Notes: generated by a model from the letters alone, not told the origin. A stretch of 64,000 nucleotides of DNA from Nematopogon swammerdamellus (GCA_946902875.1 OX336349.1:17755891-17819890), one strand, 5' to 3'; counted from the stretch's first letter, positions 55,101-59,290 are shown. Made by a program: numbers and translations.

Positions 55101-57625
55101 AATCACTACCTTATTACTTCTGATATTGGCATCGGGTCATGTTGTAAATACCAACACATATATGTTGCACACAAATGTAATTTACACAATTTGCACGGTA
55201 TTGGCAAAAGAGTGTGTTATAAAATGTATAAAATAAAAAAAAACCAGCAAGGGAAATGTCGCTCGTATATTGGCAAGAATCCACCGTGCTCGGTCATTGT
55301 GCGTGCGATAAGAATTGCAAATTGAGCGACTTACAACCAAGTGAAATCTTAAACGTAACCTTACTTTCAGCTGTCACCTTGTTCGTAAACCGCACTTTGC
55401 AAGTCTTTATTTTAGTATCACGATTGACCGGTTTTGTCAAGTAGTGATATAAAATTTGTAATGTGTAAACATCTTAGTTCTCGGTAGGGGTAACATTACC
55501 ATCATTGCGCAAGTCATGTAGGGTGTAACTAGTTAGTGTATGTATGTGGATAAACATGTTTACACATCAACCCTCATTATTCCCCAACTCACACGTTTTT
55601 TTAATACTTTTTTGTTTTTTACATTACAGTCTGTCCATTTTTGCAAGAAAACAGATTGGTTTGATCACCCGTGTAATCGATCAATGTCTTATCAGGACAT
55701 GCTTCCATTGAATTGAAGCTTCCCATTGAAGCTTCCATTGAAGCATCCCGTTGAAGCTTCCCATTGAAGCTTCCATTGAAGCATCCCGTTGAAGCTTCCC
55801 ATTGAAGCTTCCATTGAAGCATCCCGTTGAAGCTTCCCATTGAAGCTTCCATTTAATCATCCTGTTGAAGTTTCCATTGAAGCATCCCGTTGAAGCTTCC
55901 CATTGAAGCTTCCACTTAAGCATATTGTTGAAGCTTCCCATTGAAGCTTCCCATTGAAGCTTCCAATTAAGCATCCTGTTGAAGTTTCCATTGAGGCATC
56001 CCGTTGAAGCTTCACAGTGAAGCTTCCATTGAAGCATCCCATTGAAGCTTCCATTTAAGCTTCCATTTAAGCATCCTATTGAAGCTTCCCATTGAAGTAT
56101 CCCGTTGAAGCTTCCCTTTGAAGCTTCCATTGAAGCATCCCCTCCCTCCCGATCAATGTCTGTTAGGCATGCTTCCATTGAAGCGTGTTTTCCTCTGATC
56201 AGTTGTCCAATATAGTGTTTCACTCGGCTCACATGAGTGTGTTGTGCGGGACAGGGCCGATGGCTCGAGGACAGCATCCACCGGCGCACACAGCAGCTGG
56301 AGCGGCTGCACGAAGCGGTCTGCTCCACGTCCTGCAGCGAACCCAGCGAGGACGTCTCCATACGCGACCAGAAGAAACTGTCCAACGAGGTGGGTCTAGT
56401 CTAGTATAACTTGGAGCAGGGCCTTGAAAACAAAATTTTAGTACCATATTTTTGTTATGGCGTGCAATAAAACATAGGTGAGCTCGAAAACGTCACTGGA
56501 AGCATCCTACAGAATATGGATAGGTAGAGAGAACGAGTTCGAGAGCGGGACTGGTGGTTTCCCCGCATCCTAGTCAACGCAGACTAGCTGACGAGGGTCT
56601 GATGCGAGCCGAAACGTGAAGCATGCGCGGGAAATTTAGAGTGGCCACTCGCTAGTCCCGACCTCGATTAAAACCCTCCTCTACTGCCGATGGGCCCGGA
56701 TATGTTCGGTGAAGCCATGCGATGGCTTCACCGAACACCGAGCTTAGATCCACACCAACGGTAGGTGATGAACACGGCGCTACATAGCCTCACCGAACAC
56801 ACCCGGGCCATTTGCGGGCCAATAGGAGACGATTTCGGCACTACACACTGGCTGTAACAGTAAGGGTGACCCTGCCTGACTCTTGTCTTCTGCTCACATT
56901 TGAACCATATGCATATTTTTTACGTTCGTTTTCTATCATCTATTCTTCCAACATGACCCAACCACCGAAAGCATTCCTTTCTCGAAGACTTCAACAGGCA
57001 TTATTGTGAATTTGGATTTTTTTTTATGTAATCCGATATAGATGGCTGATTCGGAGGGGCCAAAGCACATGCTCCGACCAGCCAATATCACCTCCGAGAA
57101 GGTAGGTGTCATACCGGAGACTTCCCTGGATTGCTGGCTATACTGGACTAGAGGAGAACACAACCGAGGCTGCTATGCGGCCACCTTACATCCAGTACGG
57201 TGGTACCAAACCAGTCGGCTACAATTTGTGCCTACCATCTAGTAAGGGGCAAGGGAAGGCATTTACAGTTTTACACCGGTTTCGAACAGTGAAGCAGCAG
57301 GTGTCAAGCAAAAGTCGTTGGTACACACCGACAGGATTTGAACCTCGGACCTCTCGCATGAGAAGCCGATGCCCAAACCACACGGCCGGCCGCCGCTTTT
57401 GTGTTTGAATTTCTGTTTTGTCTTTCTTTATTGTAAAGTGAAAATGTTTCACTTCTCCCCCCTCCCCCCTCCCAGGAGAAGGAGAGCAGTGAGGCGGTGG
57501 AGCGGATGCCGGAGCTGCTGGGCGTGTGGGAGTGCTTGGAGGTGCTGGGGCGAGCGGAGGAGGCGGCCGTCAAGCGCGTGCGCGATCTCGAGATGCAGCG
57601 TACGCAGCTCAAGGACGTCGCGCAG
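24246..57625 (+). CDS. Plp: Pericentrin-like protein gene (Plp-like), 12 exons seen, both ends missing
   Basis: Twelve exons with AG/GT borders join in phase into 617 codons with no stop. The predicted protein is low-complexity and acidic at first (GGGGASGGEGGEEGAAGA), then conserved, and is heptad-rich in its second half: QFVEEQTSEREAERDEF, LRDIIANLESQLEQKTSNES. The EEQ-x-x-ERE-x-ERDEF motif and the LRDII-x-LE-x-QL-E motif fit pericentrin/AKAP450, large coiled-coil scaffolds that recruit gamma-tubulin and other proteins to centrioles and the pericentriolar material. The calmodulin-binding PACT domain that anchors them would be further 3', outside the window. Exon 1 here begins at an acceptor, so the start codon is also upstream. 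Introns range from about 0.9 to 9.4 kb and are packed with transposons. Alternative: another long coiled-coil centrosome or Golgi scaffold. Exons may be missing between those found, although phase is continuous. The family call is from remembered motifs. Confidence 0.65.
24455..25160 (+). pseudogene. 5'-truncated retroelement with RPD nuclease-like C-terminal domain (family R, copy 1)
   Basis: The frame reads SGFQKVNFVKPGANKLPKDR, a stop, then EKHYQMPSEICTTALRPDIL, SKATKHVVLVELSVPWESNI and GLPAKSLYSLFKNLGLPRST. RPD followed after 12-14 residues by E/D resembles the PD-(D/E)xK nuclease motif of restriction-like-endonuclease retroelements; similar C-terminal domains sit behind RT domains in cnidarian and fish elements. 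The 3' end 'GTTCGGTGAAGCCATCGCAA' is shared with copies at 37205-37560, 56478-56745 and 58470-59290, each with a different 5' cut-off, as expected for target-primed insertion. Confidence 0.65.
25161..25520 (+). pseudogene. Jockey-clade retrotransposon tail
   Basis: Encodes SRSLFYRYYHGRCSEELASL, then by frame shift EHPFVGDIGLLRIDRFSKSF and ARVWNCLPSSMFPESFN, the C-terminal tail of the same Jockey family as 88-2300. It is in + orientation directly after the family R copy. Confidence 0.75.
25521..25841. other. Intron segment before Plp exon b
   Basis: AT-rich, no repeat recognised. Ends with the acceptor at 25841. Confidence 0.5.
25842..25982 (+). CDS. Plp: Plp-like exon b
   Basis: Acceptor TTCAG at 25837-25841, donor GG|GTGAGT. 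It reads R-DGLKRVACTLQRVVTHLVAY, CAAAEDELNRTVLTELL and THVISHAADG. An earlier AG at 25814-25815 would create a stop with the incoming phase, so 25842 is the start. The segment looks helical and conserved. Confidence 0.85.
25983..26654. other. Intron segment, nothing recognised
   Basis: AT-rich; the minus-strand frame 26231-26530 is rich in Phe/Ile/Leu and unassigned. 'TGCCGAAAGATGATTTTGT' (26347-26365) is an inverted copy of text at 26052-26068, a weak ~300-bp hairpin or MITE. Confidence 0.35.
26655..26800 (+). repeat. Interspersed repeat family E, 3' half
   Basis: Begins at 'ATCGGCTATAATAACACATA' and ends with the GACAGACAGACAGATGGTGTAGG region. Confidence 0.7.
26801..28595. other. Intron segment with an RTE-like end and a GC-rich block
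   Basis: 'GACTAGCTGAGCCCGCGGTT' at 27345-27364 is the 3'-end text of RTE-type repeats. A GC-rich block (28170-28365) resembles another at 32250-32370: both contain CCCGCGCTCGCACTTC(G/A)TGC. They are two copies of an uncharacterised repeat flanking the 100-bp array. No gene. Confidence 0.45.
28596..31003 (+). repeat. 100-bp satellite array (about 24 monomers)
   Basis: Monomers of 100 bp start at about 28601, 28701, 28801, 28901, 29001 and so on. Each has 'CTTTTGTTTTGGTCATAACT', 'CGAGAACCACTGGTGCTAGA', 'CCCATCGTGTTGGTACTCAA' and 'GAGATCTATCCATCTGTCAC', mostly with a CACGTG hexamer at the junction. Variants such as 'GGGAACCTTTG' recur at 29301, 29801 and 30402, showing higher-order duplication. 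Confidence 0.95.
31004..31165 (-). repeat. Inverted end of the 100-bp array
   Basis: After 'CATCTGTCACTGTTTGTG' the orientation flips: 'GGTTCTCGAGTTATGACCAA' and 'CACGATGGGTCTAGCACCAG' are reverse complements of the monomer. About 1.5 monomers are inverted. Confidence 0.9.
31166..33429. other. Intron segment with CATA microsatellites and repeat ends
   Basis: CATA runs at 31469-31495 and 32063-32107. The first is followed by 'CTTCTCGCTTCGCCGTAGTC', a known style of retroelement 3' end. A GC-rich block lies at 32250-32370 (partner of 28170-28365) and A-rich tracts at 33170-33360. No gene. Confidence 0.45.
33430..33590 (-). repeat. Family B SINE-like fragment
   Basis: Reverse complement of the family start, with 'TTTTCCGTCCAGTTCAGTGT' and 'GTTGTGGGCTGACGTCGCGG'. 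Confidence 0.7.
33939..34305 (+). repeat. Family B SINE-like repeat with 5S rRNA-like tail
   Basis: Starts 'TGGAAATTAACCCGGTTGAC', has 'ACATCCGTGATGTCAGCCCA', 'GGTAAGAAGGGAAGGGACCT' and continues to 34305. Read on the minus strand, the right end is GTCAGCCTCGGTAGCTCAGT followed by a 5S-like block (34216-34258). The element is thus probably transcribed from the right, and the 'tail' seen on + is its pol III head. Confidence 0.75.
34216..34258 (-). repeat. 5S rRNA-like segment (SINE head)
   Basis: The minus strand reads TTAAGCACACCTGAGCGCGG then TCAGTGCTTGGATGGGTGAC. This matches the 5S rRNA internal region (TTAAGCA...GGGCGCGGTTAGTACTTGGATGGGTGACC) that binds TFIIIA. The same block is at 61318-61360. 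Confidence 0.75.
34375..34641 (+). pseudogene. Retroelement fragment upstream of RT (possibly family R)
   Basis: The frame reads KAKLRRRKRELIKQLRKAEV, then AFEKNPFYFAKEAFKEQQG and ends at a TAA. Basic helices followed by (K)NPFxFxKxxF are found ahead of the RT domain in retroelements with the RPD nuclease domain, so it may be the N-terminal side of family R. Similarity is from memory only. Confidence 0.4.
34852..34922 (-). tRNA. tRNA-like sequence, left palindrome arm (probably pseudogene/SINE-like)
   Basis: Partner of the right-arm copy; one or two bases differ. It reads GGCCCGGTAGCAGAATTGGT... with a B-box GGTTCGATTCC. Same weaknesses as the other copy. Confidence 0.5.
35146..35216 (+). 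tRNA. tRNA-like sequence, right palindrome arm (probably pseudogene/SINE-like)
   Basis: A 71-nt cloverleaf can be drawn: acceptor GGCCCGG/TCGGGAC (6 of 7 pairs), D arm GCG/CGC with GGAATTGGTAA, anticodon arm CTGGC-AGCTCAA-GCCGG, T arm CCAGG-TTCGATT-CCTGG. The B box is perfect. The base before the anticodon is G instead of the universal T and one acceptor pair is broken, so a working tRNA is unlikely. The anticodon is uncertain. Confidence 0.5.
35337..35520 (+). CDS. Plp: Plp-like exon c
   Basis: Acceptor TTGCAG at 35331-35336, donor CAG|GTGGGA. Encodes a Ser/Pro-rich linker (SFVEPASKPSSPNVSAPTSP), then SRSRRVHFAPDFRGVFADMD and ALLTYLQQQ. It lies only ~70 bp right of the tRNA-bearing palindrome. 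Confidence 0.85.
35722..36118 (-). repeat. Family C SINE with tRNA-like head
   Basis: On + it shows 'ATCCGGTATGGGTGGCTGAG', 'ACTTCCCTGGATTGCTGGCT', 'CATCTAGTAAGGGGCAAGGG' and ends at 36118. The minus strand starts with a tRNA-like block (36045-36117): GTGGCCGAGTGGTTTGGGCA (A box) and GAGGTTCGAATCTGG (B box). A second copy is at 57012-57397. The middle shares GGTGGTACCAACC and CTACCATCTAGTAAGG with family B. Confidence 0.8.
36168..36485 (-). repeat. Interspersed repeat family E with long TCTG tract
   Basis: Reverse orientation: starts 'TTAGGTTTCCGTACCCGTAC', has ~150 bp of TCTG/TCTC microsatellite (36215-36365) and 'AGAATATGTGTTATTTTATT'. It ends at 36485 next to a family B fragment. Confidence 0.75.
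36505..36625 (+). repeat. Family B fragment just before Plp exon d
   Basis: 'CGGCTACACTGAACTAAACG' to 'CACCTAGTATGGTGAGAAGG'. It ends ~55 bp upstream of the exon. Confidence 0.65.
36681..36801 (+). CDS. Plp: Plp-like exon d
   Basis: Acceptor TTTGCAG, donor C|GTGAGT. Encodes DDLSLEIKNDLDLSLKRLRL, then EAQELLDLSGKFSGRPSLPS. A CATA microsatellite starts 10 bases after the exon. Confidence 0.85.
36811..36853 (+). repeat. CATA microsatellite beside a splice donor
   Basis: About 11 CATA units start 10 bp after the Plp exon d donor. Confidence 0.95.
37205..37560 (-). pseudogene. Family R retroelement, short copy
   Basis: Reverse complement of the last ~330 bp of 24455-25160, from the conserved 3' end at 37210-37280 to the region of 'GCGACTTCGCTGGTAGTCCT'. 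It lacks the RPD motif. Confidence 0.75.
37680..37825 (+). repeat. Family D fragment
   Basis: 'ACTATCAAGCGACAAGTAAG', 'GGCGGAAGGACCGCGCCAAG' and 'CGTCTTTATCCCATAGTCGC'. The CCCCACACGGTAC end is missing. Confidence 0.65.
37826..37975 (+). repeat. Jockey 3' UTR remnant
   Basis: 'GCGAGGCTCCGACCGCGAGC', 'ACAGCCACCCATTTCGGTTG' and an A-run after CAATAAAA. This is the 3' end seen in reverse at 3789-3870 and again at 40925-41035. Confidence 0.55.
38014..38126 (+). CDS. Plp: Plp-like exon e
   Basis: Acceptor GCCACAG at 38007-38013, donor AAG|GTGACT. The split codon CAA joins to ARRSLCMGESEGPEMRQLVE, GMAERRPHCDTCELQKK. The CDTC pair is notable but no zinc site is completed. Confidence 0.8.
38168..38485 (+). 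repeat. Family B core joined to a family D tail
   Basis: Runs 'TTGAAACTGACAAGGTTGGC' ... 'CTAGTTATATAAGAAGGGAG' ... 'ACCGGCCCCACACGGTAC'. It is almost identical to 48826-49165, so both are recent. Confidence 0.8.
38853..39555. mobile_element. hAT-like non-autonomous element, TSD ATTATGAA
   Basis: Ends CATACATCGGAATCCGCGGG and its near-complement CCCGCGGATTCCGATGTCTG (about 27 bp paired). It is flanked by ATTATGAA at 38845-38852 and 39556-39563. It contains a half copy of the 15712-16203 MITE. Confidence 0.85.
39053..39345 (-). mobile_element. Half copy of the TATAAGGTCTTT MITE
   Basis: Reverse complement of about 15712-15985: 'CACAATTTTAGTTTTATTAG', 'TAGGTTTTACTCCCTATATG' and 'ACAGAACCCCCCCTTAGCGT'. 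The other arm is missing. Confidence 0.8.
39829..39959 (+). CDS. Plp: Plp-like exon f
   Basis: Acceptor CTCGGCAG, donor GG|GTAATC. Encodes HLEDVQAEGVEREGLLRAEL and RAAMLKIALMTDDDQPHADV, coiled coil with an acidic end. Confidence 0.85.
40028..40190. repeat. Paired G-run and C-run region
   Basis: Repeated CCAGGGGGGG-type units, a run of 16 G (40110-40125) and a run of 30 C (40148-40177) with 'GCTCCGGGGGGCGCC' between. The sequence can fold as G-quadruplex or G:C hairpin, and its exact length is doubtful in any assembly. Confidence 0.85.
40387..40815 (+). repeat. 21-bp minisatellite encoding a 7-residue repeat
   Basis: About 18 units of AATAGTCCCAGTGCGGAGAAC with G/T and C/G variants. Since 21 is a multiple of 3, a + frame (40387-40707) reads (N)NSPSAEN repeatedly and a minus frame reads LGLLFFALG-like repeats. 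It lies in the intron between exons f and g; no splice-phase evidence makes it coding. Confidence 0.9.
40925..41035 (+). repeat. Jockey 3' UTR remnant
   Basis: 'ACTCCTCGGGGATAAAATTG', 'GGCACAGCCACGCAGTTTGA' and CAACAAAAAAG tail, as at 37826-37975. Confidence 0.5.
41264..41456 (+). CDS. Plp: Plp-like exon g
   Basis: Acceptor TTCCTATAG, donor CAG|GTTAGT. Encodes a Pro-rich linker (TPVSLPVRPTPVTPPPLDS), a Ser-rich stretch, then a helix DLARLTYEIDSLAKERDDLV. Confidence 0.85.
41457..42746. other. Intron segment with diverged repeats
   Basis: A degenerate family B copy lies at about 42090-42250 ('TCATAGCCGCTTCGACCGCT'). A 90-codon + frame at 42252-42524 (MRRLAALGPTD...) is unassigned. 'GTTCACACCCGATGATG'-type short repeats occur at 42600-42680. 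No gene. Confidence 0.4.
42747..43250 (+). repeat. Left 504-bp terminal inverted repeat
   Basis: Reverse complement of 44846-45349; only an occasional mismatch was noticed (for example GAGTATAG versus GAGGATAG at the inner edge). The terminal GGTCCA..TGGACC is itself a small palindrome. Confidence 0.9.
43688..44788 (+). CDS. DD41D transposase, 366 residues
   Basis: This is the cut-and-paste transposase of the surrounding element. The start is the ATG of MADVRRVEYTQREYAEMHYL; upstream codons in frame have no ATG. Residues 8-60 form a helix-turn-helix of the DUF4817 type (YAEMHYLYGFCDGNARAAAR), and a second HTH-like region spans about 80-125 (SQRHISRNLGIPKSVVQRYV). The catalytic triad is D166 (ILWSDESSF), D258 (WLQQDGAPPHYA) and D300 (SPDLNPIDFFLWG). 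Forty-one residues separate the last two, which is the DD41D spacing of rosa/VS-type families in the Tc1/mariner superfamily. All three residues are present and the frame is complete to TAG at 44786-44788. Binding targets would be the 504-bp repeats. Confidence in the superfamily is very high, in the family moderate. Confidence 0.95.
   Translation: MADVRRVEYTQREYAEMHYLYGFCDGNARAAAREYRRRYPNRDRFPDHRIFVRVHAAYKGGYLPGQHHAEDGRGRPAIHDDQEEEQILRALEMDPTTSQRHISRNLGIPKSVVQRYVKRNHLHAYHVQRIQALLPADFENRVQFCREMLRRHRADPQFFNKILWSDESSFRRIGIFNIYNLHYYAVVNPHIVRNDKFQHQFGVNMWAGIIGGHLVTFELPPRLNGALYLEFLQNNLHEILRQAEIPEDLVNNMWLQQDGAPPHYARAVRQYLNAQYPNRWIGRGGTIQWPARSPDLNPIDFFLWGYLKEVVYEKENRTEQELRNKIEIATENVKLNRNAFRKLRNNFIRRCRACIAARGRNFEQFL
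44846..45349 (-). repeat. Right 504-bp terminal inverted repeat
   Basis: Partner of 42747-43250; ends CCACCCTG followed by TA. Confidence 0.9.
45380..45520 (+). repeat. Short minisatellite (TACCTGCAACAAGTATACAC)
   Basis: Four imperfect units of about 30-37 bp with 'CCTGCAACAAGTATACA'. Confidence 0.75.
45695..45985 (+). pseudogene. Jockey tail, + orientation
   Basis: 'GTTGACATTGGGCTTTTGAG', 'GAACAGGTTAGACAGCCTAG' and a 3' UTR ending in 'CATAAAAAAAATAATG'. Same family as 88-480 reversed. Coding is broken. Confidence 0.65.
46165..46440 (-). pseudogene. Jockey tail, minus orientation
   Basis: 'ACCACTATGGGTGGCTGTGC', 'GGAAATACACTCGCCGGCAG' and 'AAAAGCACAATGCCAACAAT', diverged from 110-390. It faces the + copy at 45695-45985. 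Confidence 0.6.
46441..47149. other. Intron segment, unassigned
   Basis: A mildly GC-rich 46470-46700 block ends 'GTGGCCCCCGCCCCGGTACA' and may be an unknown repeat. The remainder is AT-rich. No gene. Confidence 0.35.
47150..47285 (+). repeat. Family D fragment
   Basis: 'CGCCCTTTAGCACGGCATCC' to 'GTACCGGTCCCACACGGTAT'. Confidence 0.7.
47298..47751. mobile_element. MITE with ACAGGGTG-AAAACGGCGAGT ends
   Basis: Left end ACAGGGTGTAAAACGGCGAG, right end CTCGCCGTTTTAGCACCCGT, with 'TACATTAA' also inverted. TA flanks fit Tc1/mariner-type insertion. The interior has a GC-rich block (47462-47600) and no transposase. Confidence 0.75.
47787..47807 (+). repeat. AAAT tetranucleotide run before Plp exon h
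   Basis: ATAAATAAATAAATAAATAA lies 13 bp upstream of the acceptor. Confidence 0.85.
47820..47987 (+). CDS. Plp: Plp-like exon h (family signature)
   Basis: Acceptor TGTAACAG, donor GAG|GTAACT. Encodes LEAANRQLRATRQFVEEQTS, EREAERDEFARQLGELRDEN, LRLSQRLHTNARILNE. The QFVEEQ..ERE.ERDEF block is the best evidence for the pericentrin/AKAP450 family. Confidence 0.88.
48134..48439. mobile_element. hAT MITE, CAGGGATGGGCAAAC ends, TSD CGCTAAGG
   Basis: 306 bp, ends CAGGGATGGGCAAAC and GTTTGCCCATCCCTG, flanked by exact CGCTAAGG copies at 48126-48133 and 48440-48447. The subterminal GGCCCGCGGGCC is a familiar feature of this widespread hAT MITE type. Confidence 0.92.
48449..48631. repeat. Hairpin within the MITE
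   Basis: 'GGTGTATGTGTATCAGATAC' and its complement 'GTATCTGATACACATACACC' enclose paired AT-rich arms. Confidence 0.85.
48651..48750. repeat. Second hairpin within the MITE
   Basis: 'GGCACGTAACTTGGCCTCTG' pairs with 'CAGAGGCCAAGTTACGTGCC'; 'GCGTTATAC' pairs with 'GTATAACGC' around a GATCGCATG centre. Confidence 0.85.
48826..49165 (+). repeat. Family B core joined to a family D tail
   Basis: Near-identical to 38168-38485, with the terminal 'CCGGCCCCACACGGTACAA' duplicated. Confidence 0.8.
49395..49640 (+). repeat. Interspersed repeat family E, 5' part
   Basis: 'AACCGGCCAAGTGAGAGTCG' and 'TTGGCCGGTTTTTGTTATTT' are inverted at its start. Then AT-rich text as in 22500-22560. Confidence 0.65.
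49811..50324. mobile_element. P-like MITE interrupted by a family B repeat
   Basis: Left 'GAAGAGATAGGGACGTCGGA', right 'TCCGACGTCCCTACCTCTTC', inverted, with outer GAACATT/ACGTTC. A family B copy occupies 49917-50175. The interior matches 52134-52330 and 21814-22128 ('CGCCAGCGTAACA', 'GCTCGGCGACGCTGCTTCTC'). Confidence 0.75.
49921..50165 (+). repeat. Family B repeat inside the P-like MITE
   Basis: 'GGAAACTGACACGGTTGGCT' to 'GGGTTAAACCCTACAACCTA', ending in a small inverted repeat 'AAGAAGGGAGTCATATCCCT'. Confidence 0.8.
50325..52133. other. Intron segment, no gene recognised
   Basis: Minus-strand frames at 50304-50612, 51016-51342 and 51545-51955 have no family signature I recognise. The last is GC-richer with 'CGCAGTGCGAACGCGCC', MITE-like. 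Confidence 0.35.
52134..52330. mobile_element. P-like MITE, 197 bp, 8-bp target duplication
   Basis: Ends CAAGAACATTT and AAATGTTCTTG. Flanks TCGCAACC (52126-52133) and TCGCAAAC (52331-52338), 7 of 8 identical. It has 'AAGGACGTCGGACCTTCCCC' and 'AATCTGACGTCCAAACTCCC' inside the ends. Confidence 0.8.
52656..52876 (+). CDS. Plp: Plp-like exon i
   Basis: Acceptor TTTCAATAG, donor AG|GTAAAA. Encodes a long coiled coil: VEQLEAQTREMNGAIHELEA, LEKISLLRDIIANLESQLEQ, SNESEILEKLEQMRNTIDER. Confidence 0.88.
52917..53575 (+). repeat. Tandem duplication of a family D-containing unit (~318 bp, two copies)
   Basis: Unit 1 52917-53235, unit 2 53236-53575. Both have 'GCAGTTCCCATTGCGG'-type starts, 'GAGAGTTAGTGCCCCTGAGA', 'TGACTCAGTGGAAGGAC' and the family D text. 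Only unit 2 retains the full 'ACCGGCCCCACACGGTAC' end. Confidence 0.85.
53625..53770 (-). repeat. Family B/C fragment, reverse
   Basis: 'AGGGTTTAATCTGCCCGGAT', 'TTTTCAGTTCAGTTTAC' and 'TTCAAATTGGCTACAACTGG'. Confidence 0.5.
53900..54066 (+). pseudogene. RTE/CR1-like retroelement C-terminal tail
   Basis: Encodes VGHTAGWTDNLKKVAGSGWM and RAEDRVWWRALGEAYFQQWT, the terminal peptide of many insect endonuclease-RT proteins. It is followed by an ATG trinucleotide run (54044-54066), the usual 3' end. It stops ~40 bp before Plp exon j. Confidence 0.75.
54103..54247 (+). CDS. Plp: Plp-like exon j
   Basis: Acceptor TCAAAAG at 54096-54102, donor CAG|GTGGGC. The incoming phase gives R-DNKMRSLLGELESLKSEKAE, QDTSCLRCSHATEDEGAYAK, LLDKVKEQ. 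The acceptor has a weak pyrimidine tract because a retroelement tail ends ~40 bp upstream. Confidence 0.75.
54248..55690. other. Intron segment with a small hairpin
   Basis: 54441-54497 forms a hairpin ('GGGTGAAAACAAAAGCAAAA' with 'TTTTGCTTTTGTTTTCAGCC'). The rest is AT-rich without recognised features. Confidence 0.5.
55715..56165 (+). repeat. Minisatellite with HindIII sites (TGAAGCTTCCCAT)
   Basis: Imperfect units alternating 'TTGAAGCTTCCCA', 'TTGAAGCTTCCA' and 'TTGAAGCATCCCG' over ~450 bp. The inverted AGCTT core makes many AAGCTT palindromes. A minus frame through it (55681-56385) is a repeat artefact. Confidence 0.9.
56255..56389 (+). CDS. Plp: Plp-like exon k
   Basis: Acceptor GCGGGACAG, donor GAG|GTGGGT. 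Encodes GRWLEDSIHRRTQQLERLHE, AVCSTSCSEPSEDVSIRDQK, KLSNE. A minisatellite ends ~90 bp upstream. Confidence 0.82.
56478..56745 (+). pseudogene. Family R retroelement, short copy
   Basis: 'AGCTCGAAAACGTCACTGGA' through 'ACTGCCGATGGGCCCGGATA' to 'GTTCGGTGAAGCCAT'. The 3' end is then repeated inversely to about 56780. Confidence 0.75.
57012..57397 (-). repeat. Family C SINE with tRNA-like head, second copy
   Basis: About 90 percent like 35722-36118 by eye. The minus strand begins with a tRNA-like block (57323-57395) with GAGGTTCAAATCCTG as B box. It ends ~80 bp before Plp exon l. Confidence 0.8.
57476..57625 (+). CDS. Plp: Plp-like exon l (last seen)
   Basis: A C-rich tract and CCCAG acceptor end at 57475; donor CAG|GTCAGT. 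Encodes EKESSEAVERMPELLGVWEC, LEVLGRAEEAAVKRVRDLEM, QRTQLKDVAQ. The exon ends in phase 0 with a good donor, so the gene continues to the right, but no further exon was found before 64000. Confidence 0.82.
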
Positions 57626-58469
57626 GTCAGTGTCACTGCGTTCACGAAATCTGAAGAGTTTTCCTATCTTTGTCACGAGTAGTCGCCACCCACCGGCCGA
57701 CCGGCCGACGCTCAAGAGTGCTTAGGGACCGTTCACACACCACGTCGACACTTTTTGGGCACTTTTTGTCCCGCCCCCCTCCCCCACTGTGGATAATCGT
57801 GGACATTCCCCACTGTGGACAATCGTGGACATTTCCCATTTAACTCCCGACGCAAAAAGAGGGGGTTCCTTTTATTAGTCTCACATAACTCTGTGAAATT
57901 TAAAATTAAGGACAGTATGACGTTCGGCTGTCCTTCGTTTTGGTGATTTTTCGGATAATTTAGAATATAATACATATAGGTATTAGTGGTTTATTCCATT
58001 GAACATTATTACACATTATCCGTTTACCTGGGCGAGCTCGGCGTCTCCACCTATCTAGATAAACTTGAAAAAAATTACGTTATAAAAATTTTATCCAAAT
58101 CGTTAGAGCCGTTTCTGAGAAACCAATTATATATATATATATATATGTAAATAAAGTTACGTGTACTCAGTACTTTAATTCAGTTTGCCTCGCATAGTTT
58201 GTGGTATGGTCTATGCTCCGGTCTATGCTATTATTAGTTATCTGTGGTCATGCTTGTTTGTCTGCTGTTTTACAAACACATTATATATATATACAAGTTT
58301 AGCTCACTTAAAGTAATAGGATTACACATTAACACATAGCAACATACAACAAGGCAATAGAAATAGTGTAGGCGCTGCATATGTACACTTGCGAATATCA
58401 CAGCACACCTGAAAATTGATAATTGTGCTTTTGTACTGCCTTCAACTCAAGGGTCAGAATATGAATCAA
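57626..58469. other. Intron segment after the last exon found
   Basis: A two-copy repeat 'CCCACTGTGGA(T/C)AATCGTGGAC' lies at 57779-57834; an AT run at 58127-58147. No gene. Confidence 0.5.
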
Positions 58470-59290
58470 AGAAGGTGTGGATCTAAGCTTGCGATGGCTT
58501 CACCGAACATATCCGGGCCCATCGGCAGTAGAGGAGGGTATTAATCGAGGCCGGGACTAGCGAGTGGCCACTCTAAATTTCCCGCGCATGCTTCACGTTT
58601 CGGCTCGCTTCAAGCCCTCGTCAGCTAGTCTGCGTTGACTAGGACGCGGGGAAACCACCAGTCCCGCTCTCGACCTCCCTCTCTCTACCTATCCATATTC
58701 TGTAGGATGCTTCCAGTGACGTTTTCGAAGCTCTCTCCATATATGAGCTTAGCGTCGATCTTGGGAGCCCTAGATTCTTGGAGAGACTGTAGAGCGACTT
58801 CGCTGGTAGTCCTCTTGCTCCGACTTCCACAGCGAAGAGATCAGTCTTGAATCCGTTTCTCACAATCCGGTCTACTAAGTTGCAGTACTTGTTAAGTTTG
58901 ATGTTGTGGTCCTTGGGTATGTTGCTTTCCCATGGAACTGTAAGTTCAACAAGTACTACATGCTTTGTCGCTTTTGAGAATATGAGTATATCCGGTCTTA
59001 ATGCTGTCGTACAGATTTCCGAAGGCATTTGGTAATGCTTTTCATGTGTGTCCATCAACAATTCCCAATCCTTTGCTGTTCCCAAAATTGAAGAAGGTTT
59101 AGTCCTATCTTTAGGCAGCTTATTGGCTCCAGGTTTCACAAAGTTGACCTTCTGGAAGCCGCTACTGGTTTGCCCTTTCCTGGTCCGTGCAATTGACAGG
59201 TTGATGGCCTCTCTGATGATTTGGAGGACTTTATCATGACGGTAGGAATACTGGCCTCGCTCAAGTAGTATTTTGCATCCGCATAACAAA
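58470..59290 (-). pseudogene. Family R retroelement, longest copy
   Basis: A 224-codon minus frame (58639-59313) reads GQYSYRHDKVLQIIREAINL, SSGFQKVNFVKPGANKLPKD, a continuous link to EKHYQMPSEICTTALRPDIL, KHVVLVELTVPWESNIPKDH, KYCNLVDRIVRNGFKTDLFA and GLPAKSLYSLSKNLGLPRST. RPD-x(12)-(V)E fits a PD-(D/E)xK-type nuclease motif with a following conserved Tyr/Lys helix. The 3' end is the shared 'GAACATATCCGGGCCCATCG' block (58504-58530). It is truncated upstream of the domain, so RT is missing. Confidence 0.7.

Noticed and set aside
55681..56385. 234-codon minus-strand ORF as a gene
   Set aside because: It reads through the HindIII-site minisatellite and the antisense of Plp exon k.
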